Origin: Pseudooceanicola spongiae
GTDB taxonomy: Bacteria; Pseudomonadota; Alphaproteobacteria; Rhodobacterales; Rhodobacteraceae
Assembly (NCBI RefSeq): GCF_014899185.1
Contig: NZ_CP045201.1
Location: 1,906,501-1,970,500 of the forward strand
DNA length: 64,000 bases
Direction: 5' to 3'
Shown: positions 24,361 through 32,442 of the stretch, piece after piece
Layout: the number at the start of each line of letters is the position of its first letter
Numbering within the stretch: position 1 is the first letter of the stretch
Made by a program: the position numbers and the translations under genes
Notes under the pieces: generated by a model
Database searches by the model: none
The model's input: only the letters and a program-made list of their open reading frames with translations
What the model was told of the DNA's origin: nothing

Positions 24361-26208
24361 ATGTTCGCCTGGTTTGAGCGTCGCATAGATCCCTATCCCG
24401 ATCAGCCCCCCGCGATGCCGCCGCGCTCGCTGGTGCGTTTCGTGCTGCACTACAGCCGGGGCGTGCTGCCGTGGCTGGTGCTTCTGGCCATCGGCTCGGG
24501 CCTGATCGCGCTGATCGAGGTCGCCCTGTTCGGCTGGCTGGGGCAGCTGATCGACCGCCTGTCCGATACCCCGAAAGAGGTGTTCTGGGCACAGGAGGGC
24601 GGGCGCATAGCCCTGATGGCCGTGGTGCTGGTGATCGTGATGCCACTGCTGAACACCGTCACCTCGCTGGTGCTGCACCAGTCGCTGATGGGCAACTTCC
24701 CGCAACGTATCCGCTGGCAGGCACACCGCTATCTGTTGCGCCAGTCAGTGGGCTATTTCCAGGACGAATTCGCCGGGCGCATCGCGCAGCGGCTGATGCA
24801 GACCGCGCTGGCCGTGCGCGAAGTGGCGATGAAGGTGATGGACGTGGGCAGCTATGTGCTGATCTACTTTATCGGGGCGATGGTGCTGGCGGCCAGTCAG
24901 GACTGGCGGCTGGCGATTCCCTTCGTGCTCTGGGCGGTGGCTTACGGCGCGATGCTCTGGCACATCGTGCCGCGTCTGGGGCGCGTGGCGCAGGAACAGG
25001 CCGACGCGCGCAGTGGTATGACGGGGCGCATCGTCGACAGCTACACCAATATCGCAACGGTCAAACTGTTCTCGCACTCCGACCGCGAGGAGCGCTGGAT
25101 GCGCGATGGCATGGACCGCTTTCTGGGCACCGTGCATGCGCAGATGCGCCTGTCGAGCCTGCAGGACATCGTGCTGAACCTGATCAACGTCTGGCTGGTC
25201 GTCTCGGTCGCCGGGCTGGGGTTGTGGCTGTGGTCGGTGGGCGAGGTTGCCGTGGGCTCTGTCGCCGTTGCCGTGCCGCTGGCGCTGCGTCTGAACAATA
25301 TGGCGCATTGGATCATGTGGGAATTCGCGGCGCTGTTTGAAAACATCGGCACCGTGCGCGACGGCATCACCAGCCTCGCCCTGCCGCGCGAGGTGCGCGA
25401 TGCTCCGACCGCAACGCCGCTGATCAAGGGGCCGGGCGAGGTACGCTTTGACCACGTCACATTCCGCTACGCCGGGATGGAAGGCGCGCGCCCGATGGCG
25501 GTGCTGGAGGATCTGTCGCTGCACCTGCGCCCGGGTGAGCGGGTCGGCCTTGTCGGCCGATCCGGTGCAGGAAAATCGACGCTGATCAACCTGCTGCTGC
25601 GCTTTCACGATATCGAGGAAGGCGCGATCACCATCGACGGCCAGCGCATCGACGGCGTGACGCAGGACAGCCTGCGCGCGGCGATCGGTGTGGTGACGCA
25701 GGACAGCTCCCTCCTGCACCGCTCGGTGCGCGAAAACATCGCCTATGGTCGGCCTGATGCGTCAGAGGCGCAAATCATCGACGCACTGCGCATGGCCGAG
25801 GCCGACGGCTTTGTCCCCGACCTGTCCGACAGCGTGGGCCGGAGGGGTCTGGACGCCCATGTCGGCGAGCGCGGCGTCAAGCTGTCCGGGGGTCAGCGCC
25901 AGCGGATCGCGATTGCGCGGGTTGCCCTGAAGGACGCGCCGATCCTGATCCTGGACGAGGCGACAAGTGCGCTCGACAGCGAAGTCGAGGCCGCGATCCA
26001 GTCGCGTCTTGAGGTGCTGATGCAAGGCAAGACCGTCATCGCCATTGCGCACCGCCTGTCGACCATCGCCGCGATGGACCGGCTGATCGTCATGGACAAG
26101 GGCCGCATCATCGAACAGGGCAGCCACGGCGAGCTGCTGTCGCAGGGCGGGCTTTATGCGCGGCTCTGGCAGCGCCAGTCGGGCGGGTTTCTGGCCGCAG
26201 ACGAATAG
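24361..26208 (+). CDS. ABC transporter, fused permease and ATP-binding protein (exporter type)
   Basis: The 615-residue half-transporter has an N-terminal six-helix ABC exporter domain (residues about 30-330) and a C-terminal ATPase with Walker A GRSGAGKST near 399, Q-loop GVVTQDSSLLHRSV, signature LSGGQRQR near 508 and Walker B ILILDEATSALD, then AHRLSTIA. It acts as a homodimer or heterodimer pumping lipids, peptides or drugs out of the cytoplasm. No second half-transporter is next to it, so a homodimer is likely. The start ATG at 24361 follows the decayed locus; the AraC gene downstream is convergent. Confidence 0.9.
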   Translation: MFAWFERRIDPYPDQPPAMPPRSLVRFVLHYSRGVLPWLVLLAIGSGLIALIEVALFGWLGQLIDRLSDTPKEVFWAQEGGRIALMAVVLVIVMPLLNTVTSLVLHQSLMGNFPQRIRWQAHRYLLRQSVGYFQDEFAGRIAQRLMQTALAVREVAMKVMDVGSYVLIYFIGAMVLAASQDWRLAIPFVLWAVAYGAMLWHIVPRLGRVAQEQADARSGMTGRIVDSYTNIATVKLFSHSDREERWMRDGMDRFLGTVHAQMRLSSLQDIVLNLINVWLVVSVAGLGLWLWSVGEVAVGSVAVAVPLALRLNNMAHWIMWEFAALFENIGTVRDGITSLALPREVRDAPTATPLIKGPGEVRFDHVTFRYAGMEGARPMAVLEDLSLHLRPGERVGLVGRSGAGKSTLINLLLRFHDIEEGAITIDGQRIDGVTQDSLRAAIGVVTQDSSLLHRSVRENIAYGRPDASEAQIIDALRMAEADGFVPDLSDSVGRRGLDAHVGERGVKLSGGQRQRIAIARVALKDAPILILDEATSALDSEVEAAIQSRLEVLMQGKTVIAIAHRLSTIAAMDRLIVMDKGRIIEQGSHGELLSQGGLYARLWQRQSGGFLAADE

Positions 26209-26244
26209 CGGCAGTCCACAGCAAAAACCGGCTATCTTGAGGGG

Positions 26245-27078
26245 TTATTGCGTCAGTGCCCTGCGATAGCCGGTCGGCGTCATGCCGGTCTGAGCTCTGA
26301 AGGCGCGGGTGAAATGGCTCTGGCTGGAAAAGCCGGTGGCGACGGCAATCTCGATCAGCGGGCAGGCAGTGCGCAGCATGGCTGTGGCACGCCCGATCCT
26401 TTTGCGCAGGATCCAGGCGTGGGGCGCCATGCCTCTGGAGGCGCGGAACATCCTGTGCAGATGAAACGGCGACAGATCCGCAACGGCCGCCAGATCCGCC
26501 AGACTGAGGTTCGCATCCAGATGGCTGTCGATCCAGTCATCAATGCGGCGCAGGACACGCGGGGAAAGCCCGCCGCTGAGAGGCACCGGACGCAGGCCAA
26601 GATGCGCAACGAGGTCGGCAACGGCGGCCTCAGCCTTAAGAACATCCTCTGCGCAGGCGGCCTGCGCCAGCGCCGTCAGGGGCGCAGCCAGCAAGGGTCT
26701 CTCGGCGAAGGTCGCGGGGCTCAGATCCAGCAGCCGGGAATCGCGATCATGAATGTCGGCAAAAGCCGCCCGCAGTGGTGCGTCGGGGATATAGAGGTGC
26801 ACAAAGCGGAAGGGCGTGGTGATTTCCCAGTCCGACCCCTGCCCCTCTGGCAGGATGCAGACCGTGCCGGGGCGTCCCGTTTCCGGCCCCGCATCAAGGC
26901 GGCGCGTGCCGGTGCCGCCTTTCAGATACAGGCTGAAGGCGTGCCCCTCGGGGGCATCGTAGCGGATGCGGTCATGCGCGTTCTCCCAGATCGTGACCGA
27001 GCGGCCTGCGCCAAGGTCGAGACCGGCGACAGCACGAGCGGAGGGCGAGCCCTCAAGGAAATCACGAACAGAGGTCAT
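26245..27078 (-). CDS. AraC family transcriptional regulator
   Basis: The 277-residue protein has an N-terminal sensing domain (WENAHDRIRYDAPEGHAFSLYL) and a C-terminal pair of AraC helix-turn-helix motifs: ANLSLADLAAVADLSPFHLH with RMFRASRGMAPHAWILRKRI, then IEIAVATGFSSQSHFTRAFR and GMTPTGYRR. ATG 27078 is chosen because the upstream extension is proline-rich shadow sequence. It is divergent from the DMT permease at 27195, which may be its target. On the minus strand a long-loop hairpin ending in TTTTT overlaps its stop region (26227-26274). Confidence 0.9.
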   Translation of the reverse strand: MTSVRDFLEGSPSARAVAGLDLGAGRSVTIWENAHDRIRYDAPEGHAFSLYLKGGTGTRRLDAGPETGRPGTVCILPEGQGSDWEITTPFRFVHLYIPDAPLRAAFADIHDRDSRLLDLSPATFAERPLLAAPLTALAQAACAEDVLKAEAAVADLVAHLGLRPVPLSGGLSPRVLRRIDDWIDSHLDANLSLADLAAVADLSPFHLHRMFRASRGMAPHAWILRKRIGRATAMLRTACPLIEIAVATGFSSQSHFTRAFRAQTGMTPTGYRRALTQ

Positions 27079-27194
27079 GGAGCCCTTTAATCCTGCCCCG
27101 CGCCGCATGGGAATGCCTCTGAACACGATAACCGCAAGATTATGCAAGGGCGGCGGCGTGCAATGCGGTATGCGCAGCGTCAAAGGAGCCGTCC

Positions 27195-28058
27195 ATGAGC
27201 ACACCCATCCTGTTTATCGCTACCGTCTTCATCTGGGGCACGACCTGGATCGCGATCACCGCCCAGATCGGCGCAGTGCCGATCGCCGTTTCGGTTTTCT
27301 ACCGCTTCGCGCTGGCGGGGATTTTGCTGCTGGCGGGCCTCGCCCTGACAGGCAGGCTGCGCCGCCCGCCGGTCTGGCGATTTGTCGTGCTGCAGGCGCT
27401 GTGCCTGTTCTGCTTCAACTTCCTCTGCCTTTATACGGCGGCCACCTCGATCCCCTCGGGGCTGGTGTCGGTGATCTTCTCGCTGGCCTCCATCCTGAAC
27501 GCGATCAACGCGCGGATTTTCTTTGGCGAGCGCATGAGCCGTCAGGCCCTTTTCGCCGGTATTCTCGGGGTGTCGGGCCTCGTGCTGATGTTCTGGCACG
27601 ATCTGGCGGTCGAGATTGATCCGGCGGCACTGCGCGGGATCGGCTGGGCGGTGCTTGGCACGACCTTCTTTTCCTGGGGCAACATGGCGTCGCGTCGCAA
27701 CAGCGCGCTCGGCATCGCGCCGTTGACGGCGAATGCCTGGGGGATGGGGATTGGCGCGCTGGCGCTTCTGACCCTGCTGGGAGTGACGGGTCAGCCGCTG
27801 GTGCTGCCACAGGGCGCGGCCTACTGGACGGCTCTGCTCTATCTGTCGGTCATCGGCTCGATCATCGGGTTCACGACATACCTCATGCTGGTGGCGCGTC
27901 TGGGGTCGGCCGCGGCGGGCTATGCGACAGTGCTGTTTCCCATCGTCGCGCTGACCGCATCGACCCTGTTCGAGAACTATCAATGGAGCGTGACGGCCAT
28001 TTTGGGCGTCGTGCTGGCGGCCTTGGGCAATGTCGTCATGTTTCGCCGTCGCAGCTAA
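27195..28058 (+). CDS. DMT family transporter (EamA domain)
   Basis: The 287-residue protein has ten predicted membrane helices in two EamA repeats (TVFIWGTTWIAITAQIG; later TFFSWGNMASRRNS and a C-terminal helix VTAILGVVLAALGNVVMF). EamA proteins export amino acids or other metabolites. GGAGC lies 8 bases before ATG 27195. Its stop region overlaps the end of the convergent methyltransferase by 4 bases. Confidence 0.9.
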   Translation: MSTPILFIATVFIWGTTWIAITAQIGAVPIAVSVFYRFALAGILLLAGLALTGRLRRPPVWRFVVLQALCLFCFNFLCLYTAATSIPSGLVSVIFSLASILNAINARIFFGERMSRQALFAGILGVSGLVLMFWHDLAVEIDPAALRGIGWAVLGTTFFSWGNMASRRNSALGIAPLTANAWGMGIGALALLTLLGVTGQPLVLPQGAAYWTALLYLSVIGSIIGFTTYLMLVARLGSAAAGYATVLFPIVALTASTLFENYQWSVTAILGVVLAALGNVVMFRRRS

Positions 28059-28702
28059 CGAAACCGGACCATCCACTGATTGCGCGGATGAGCGATGTCG
28101 CTGATCTGCGCAACCTGCCAGCCGGTGTCGCGGGCCATGTCGGCGATCTGCTGGCGGGAATAGTGATAGGGGTCGCGAAAATGCCAGCTCGCGATGCCGT
28201 CCTTTTGCAGCTGCGGCTGTGAGACATCCGTGTTCTCGCTCAGGAAAACCGTGGCGCAGAGCGGGCCGTTCAGTTTGTGCCGCAGGTTGCTCAGGCAGAG
28301 GCGGATCTTGTTCTGCGTCAGATGCGTGAACAGCGAAAAGGCGATGGCAAAGTCGAAGGCGGGCCCGTCGAAATTGAAATCGAAGGTATCGCTGACGCGA
28401 AAGCTGTCTGGCCCGAGCCTGTCGCGCTGCGCCGCGGTCAGCTCGCGCTCGCGCCCCGCCTCGATCAGGGCGGCGTTGATGTCGGTCCCGAAATAGTGGA
28501 ACGGATCGAGATAGTCGATGAAGCGCACCCCGCCGCGCAGGGACCCGCAACCGATATCCAGCAGGCGATGGGACGGGCGCAGCCCCTGTCCCACCAGATC
28601 GTCGAATTGCAGGGCGCCAAGATCCTCCCACATGCCGCCGACATAGCTGCGGTGGCTGGCGTCGGCAAAATCAGAGCGTTTGGCTTCGTAGTGGCTGTCC
28701 AT
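28055..28702 (-). CDS. SAM-dependent class I methyltransferase
   Basis: The 215-residue protein contains the SAM-binding motif I LLDIGCGSLRGG, motif II FGTDIN and AFDFAIAFSLFTHL. This fits small methyltransferases found beside surface polysaccharide genes, and the next gene on this strand also begins with a methyltransferase domain. The substrate is unknown. The two minus-strand genes are separated by 242 bases containing a terminator. Confidence 0.83.
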   Translation of the reverse strand: MDSHYEAKRSDFADASHRSYVGGMWEDLGALQFDDLVGQGLRPSHRLLDIGCGSLRGGVRFIDYLDPFHYFGTDINAALIEAGRERELTAAQRDRLGPDSFRVSDTFDFNFDGPAFDFAIAFSLFTHLTQNKIRLCLSNLRHKLNGPLCATVFLSENTDVSQPQLQKDGIASWHFRDPYHYSRQQIADMARDTGWQVAQISDIAHPRNQWMVRFR

Positions 28703-28842
28703 GGCGGGCGTCCTCTCGCGTGACGCTGCAAGGTTTGGCGCGGCATGGTTTCTGTTTGGTTAAGATCGCCGGGACTGTGCAGAGGGCTGAGGCCATCCCG
28801 CAGGATACGACACTCCGCGATGACAGATGGGGGCTTCTTGAA

Positions 28843-28873
28843 GGAAAACGGCGCTGCGATTGTCGCAGCGCCG
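28843..28873 (-). terminator. Intrinsic terminator of the large glycan gene
   Basis: On the minus strand a perfect 10-bp stem, CGGCGCTGCG with CGCAGCGCCG and a five-base loop, is followed by TTTTCCTT. It lies about 72 bases past the stop of the methyltransferase-WbsX-RgpF gene. Confidence 0.75.
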
Positions 28874-28944
28874 CTCTGTGCAGTGTCTGTCTGGGTCAGC
28901 AGATGCGGCGGTCGCCTTGCCGCGTGGTGCCTGCCCCCCGTGTC

Positions 28945-31900
28945 CTAGAGGGTCTGGACCGAGAACCCGCGCGCCTCGGTCACCGTGGCGAAAAGGCGTT
29001 CAATTGCATGTGCCCTCGTGCCGTCGGCAAGCCCCCGTTCAACGTCAAAGCTGCGAATGTTCAACGCGGTGAGAGGCGCGATGGCTTGCGGAGAGGCCCA
29101 GAACATAGTCCCCGCCGGAAAGCGCCCCATCCGGAACGGAATCCCGATTTCCGCTGAGATCGCATCGACCAGAGCCTGATCGAAATTCATGTTCTGCGCG
29201 TTATGAGCAATCATGGAAGATTCCGCCGCCACCAGCCCAAGACCGTGGTCCTGTTCGAACATCTCGATCACCGAAGGTTTGAGAAGGGTGCTGGTTAGCT
29301 GCTGACGCAACGTGTCGCCATCGGTGCGATAGGCCGACTTTTTCCCATGAACCTTGCAAACGGCTTTGTAGTTCAGATGCGCCAGCCGCTGCATTGTCAT
29401 CAGAAAGGGGCGGACGTCGCGGCCACGGTTATCGACGATCTCGACAATCGCGCGAGGCATGTTGTCCGCGATGAACTGCGCCGTCTCCAGCGTGGTCGTT
29501 GTGACATAGACGTCGACCCCGGGCAGCGACTCGATCGCGGCCTGCAGTTCAAGCCATGTCTGCGCATAATGCACATGGGCAATCACGGCGTAGCGGGCCT
29601 CGGTCGTTTCCGGGATGGCGGGGCGCTGGAACGGACCGGCTGCACCGTCATAATTCGCCAGAACCTTGCGGGTTGCATCGAGGTAGCCATAGCCATGCGC
29701 GGAGTCGGGCTCCAGATGCGTGCCCTCGGCCCATTCGTTCCAGGCGTTGATAAAGACGATGCGTTCATCGGCTGATCGCGTCTCGTCCTTTGCCGCAGTT
29801 TCGAGATTGGCGGCCAGCCATTGGCCATAGCGGGTGAGGCTGAAATCCGTGAAGACATGAGATTTTTTCCCGCGTCTGGCCGTATTGTCCCAGGACAGAA
29901 ACGAGGTGCGGAAGAGCCGATAATCCGGGTCCGGCTTTATCACCTCATTCCCGACGAGAGCGCTATAGTCATAAATTTGGCCAGAGAAATCCTCAGCCAG
30001 ACCAGGAACCTTGTCAGTGACTTCGGTCGCGTTGATATTGTGGGGCGGGAATTCCATCACCGCATCGAGCCCACTTCCCTCGGAGGGATGAAAGCCGAAG
30101 GTCTGTGCGGAAACCACATAGAGCCCATCAAACCCCTTCTGGCGCGCTTCTTTCTGCCAGAGCGCCACCGTTTCCTCGAAATCCGGAATGAGGATCGAAT
30201 GATAAATGATGAGCAGCGGTTTGCCGTCGATCCGAATGTAGCGAGGATCCATCATGAATTTGAACAGGTACTCGATCATTGCGCGGGAATCATCGAACGA
30301 GTGATCCTGAGCGATGAGCACTTCGTGGTCAGCGCCATCCCAGCGTCGCGTCCAGTTCTCGTTTGCCCAGATCATGCAGAACGGAATATCGACCTCAGGA
30401 TCTTCGAGCATTTTCTCCAATGGAGATTGCATCAGAAGTTTTCCGGCAAACCAATAGAAATAGTATGCGAAACCGGAGATGCCGTAATTTCGCGCTAGCC
30501 GTGCCTGTTCGCGCATGATCTCGGCAACACGCAGATCATAATAGCCCAAATGGATCGGGCAGTGCGGCTGGTGATGCCCGGGAAAGAGGGGCTTCGCCTT
30601 GCCGACATTTGTCCACTCGGTAAATCCTTTTCCCCACCAGGCATCATTTTCCGCAAAGGGATGAAACTGAGGCAAATAGAATGCAATGGCACGGACATCC
30701 GGATTTAGAAAAGGCTCATGTGCTGTGTAGGGAACAAAGCCTTCGTCGATATCCGAATAGGGCACGATCGGAACATCTGGAACATCGACAACACTGCGGC
30801 CGAACGGAGCCGGGACCCCTGAGAGGGGCGTGTAAGTGAGCCATTCCTCCTGATGCCGTTCGGGGGTATGCGATTCCACAAGCTGTTGTGGTGTCTCGTC
30901 GTGATGAAAGACTGGTTCTTGTGGGCGTGGCAAGGCCGACGGGCGCTCGGTCACAGCGCTGAGTTGAGGCATCTCGACACGGGTCGGCCAGTATTTTTTG
31001 GGCTGTCCCCGCCGCTTTCGCAAACTGTTGGTCCAGCGACGAAAGACACGGGACCGACGCCACCATTTACTTGTAAGGACCGAGTTGGTGATGCCAACAA
31101 CGGTGTTCAGGTGGCCCTCGGCCTCAGCGGCGCGGGCCTGGTATTGCGCACCCCAAATCTCAAGCGCCTCTGACTGTCTGGCCCAAAGTTCAACCTCGGC
31201 ACGATGCGCTGCCAGGTGCTGCTCAAGCTCGACATGACGCGATGCAAGTTGCTGTTCCAACTCGACATGATGCGCTGCCAGGTGCTGCTCCAACTCGGCA
31301 TGACGCGCTGCAAGTTGCTGCTCCAGATTGGCGACTCGTGCCTCTGCCTGCTGCGCCTTTTCGCCCAGTTCCCGCACTTGTGCCGAGATCTGATCTCGTG
31401 TGGTGATGAGGCCCGCAATCTGTTCCTCGGCTGAGGCCCGGTAAGCCTCGGACGAGGCGCGATAGGCTTCCGCGACATAGGGCTGCAACGTGCTTTGCGG
31501 TATTTCATAGGCTGAATGCGGGAAATCCGGCAAATCGTCATCTGATGCCAAAATCAGATCATAGCGGGCCTCGGGGACGCCCGGTTGGGACTCGTTGCCC
31601 GCAAAGACGAAAAACGGGGCGCTGTCGGTATCATTGGCAATGAGAGAGGCCGCACTGAGACGCTGGCCAAAATGCTTGGAATTCCTGAAATGACGGCCAA
31701 CCAATTCAATGAACTCTTCAGTGTAGAGTTCGCGAACATGGAACGGGTTCGAATAGCCCGGCTTATCCGAATATTCGAGTTTGCTCGGGCTGGAAATCAG
31801 CAGAACTCCGCCAGGGCGCAGGACACGTTTAAGCTCCAGAAGCATCTCCTCGTGTTCGACGAGGTGTTCAATGGTCTCGAACGATACGATCATATCCACC

Positions 31901-32202
31901 GCATCATCTGAGACGGGAATATGTTTTGCGCCACCCACGCGGAATGAAACGTTTGGGTCCGGATAATGAAAGGCAGCGTGTTCGACGGCTGCTGCACTAA
32001 TGTCGACGCCAATGACAGACTTGGCGGCCCCCATCAAAATCTTTGTGCCGTACCCCTCGCCACAGGCAATATCGAGTACGTCCAGACCTGCGGCGATTCT
32101 TCTGGCCAGCTGGTAGCGATGAAGGTGCTCCAATTCTATCGTACCAGCGAATTGCGGCAGATATCTTTCTCCGTCCGGCAGAAGCTCAGGAGGTTTTTTC
32201 AT
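28945..32202 (-). CDS. Three-domain glycan protein: methyltransferase, coiled coil, WbsX/GH99-like, RgpF-like
   Basis: About 1085 residues. Residues ~1-200: class I methyltransferase (VLDIACGEGYG, VIGVDIS, VSFETIEHLVEH). Residues ~240-360: a charged coiled coil including four 11-residue repeats. Residues ~500-855: a WbsX/GH99-like domain (AIAFYLPQFHPFAENDAWWG, GFTEWTNVGKAKPLFPGHHQ, CMIWANENWTRRWDG, NAWNEWAEGTHLEPD). Residues ~868-1085: rhamnan-synthesis protein F-like (YAVIAHVHYAQTW, VDNRGRDVRPFL, KVHGKKS). Such multidomain proteins build or modify O-antigen or capsule. ATG 32202 is preferred; a GTG nine bases earlier is in frame. The gene's base composition is slightly more AT-rich than its neighbours. 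Confidence 0.87.
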   Translation of the reverse strand: MKKPPELLPDGERYLPQFAGTIELEHLHRYQLARRIAAGLDVLDIACGEGYGTKILMGAAKSVIGVDISAAAVEHAAFHYPDPNVSFRVGGAKHIPVSDDAVDMIVSFETIEHLVEHEEMLLELKRVLRPGGVLLISSPSKLEYSDKPGYSNPFHVRELYTEEFIELVGRHFRNSKHFGQRLSAASLIANDTDSAPFFVFAGNESQPGVPEARYDLILASDDDLPDFPHSAYEIPQSTLQPYVAEAYRASSEAYRASAEEQIAGLITTRDQISAQVRELGEKAQQAEARVANLEQQLAARHAELEQHLAAHHVELEQQLASRHVELEQHLAAHRAEVELWARQSEALEIWGAQYQARAAEAEGHLNTVVGITNSVLTSKWWRRSRVFRRWTNSLRKRRGQPKKYWPTRVEMPQLSAVTERPSALPRPQEPVFHHDETPQQLVESHTPERHQEEWLTYTPLSGVPAPFGRSVVDVPDVPIVPYSDIDEGFVPYTAHEPFLNPDVRAIAFYLPQFHPFAENDAWWGKGFTEWTNVGKAKPLFPGHHQPHCPIHLGYYDLRVAEIMREQARLARNYGISGFAYYFYWFAGKLLMQSPLEKMLEDPEVDIPFCMIWANENWTRRWDGADHEVLIAQDHSFDDSRAMIEYLFKFMMDPRYIRIDGKPLLIIYHSILIPDFEETVALWQKEARQKGFDGLYVVSAQTFGFHPSEGSGLDAVMEFPPHNINATEVTDKVPGLAEDFSGQIYDYSALVGNEVIKPDPDYRLFRTSFLSWDNTARRGKKSHVFTDFSLTRYGQWLAANLETAAKDETRSADERIVFINAWNEWAEGTHLEPDSAHGYGYLDATRKVLANYDGAAGPFQRPAIPETTEARYAVIAHVHYAQTWLELQAAIESLPGVDVYVTTTTLETAQFIADNMPRAIVEIVDNRGRDVRPFLMTMQRLAHLNYKAVCKVHGKKSAYRTDGDTLRQQLTSTLLKPSVIEMFEQDHGLGLVAAESSMIAHNAQNMNFDQALVDAISAEIGIPFRMGRFPAGTMFWASPQAIAPLTALNIRSFDVERGLADGTRAHAIERLFATVTEARGFSVQTL
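31195..31326 (-). repeat. Four tandem 33-bp repeats encoding a hendecad coiled coil
   Basis: Within the glycan gene four consecutive 11-residue units read LEQQLAARHAE, LEQHLAAHHVE, LEQQLASRHVE and LEQHLAAHRAE. An 11-residue period is typical of a hendecad coiled coil. Alternating unit types suggest a 66-bp duplication of a pair. Confidence 0.85.
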
Positions 32203-32442
32203 TTTTCTCACTTTGATGAATTTATTTCCGACCAGAGGTCAGCGCAGGATTTACGCGACTTTAATGGGCTGAATTAAACAAAGCAAGAAACTCCCTGCTC
32301 GGTCCCGCCAGGGCGCGTGAAACCGCAGAGGCCTTTGGCAGCGGAGGCAAATTTTGCGGAAACGTCAAATCCGTTCGGGATCAAAGCGGGCCGGCGCCCT
32401 GATACCGTCAGGTCAGAGCGCCAGAATAAGCTTGGTGCGCGA

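Noticed and set aside
26227-26274. Hairpin with a T-run over the AraC stop region
   Set aside because: The stem is 10 bp but the loop is 28 bases and it overlaps coding sequence, so it is only mentioned with the gene.
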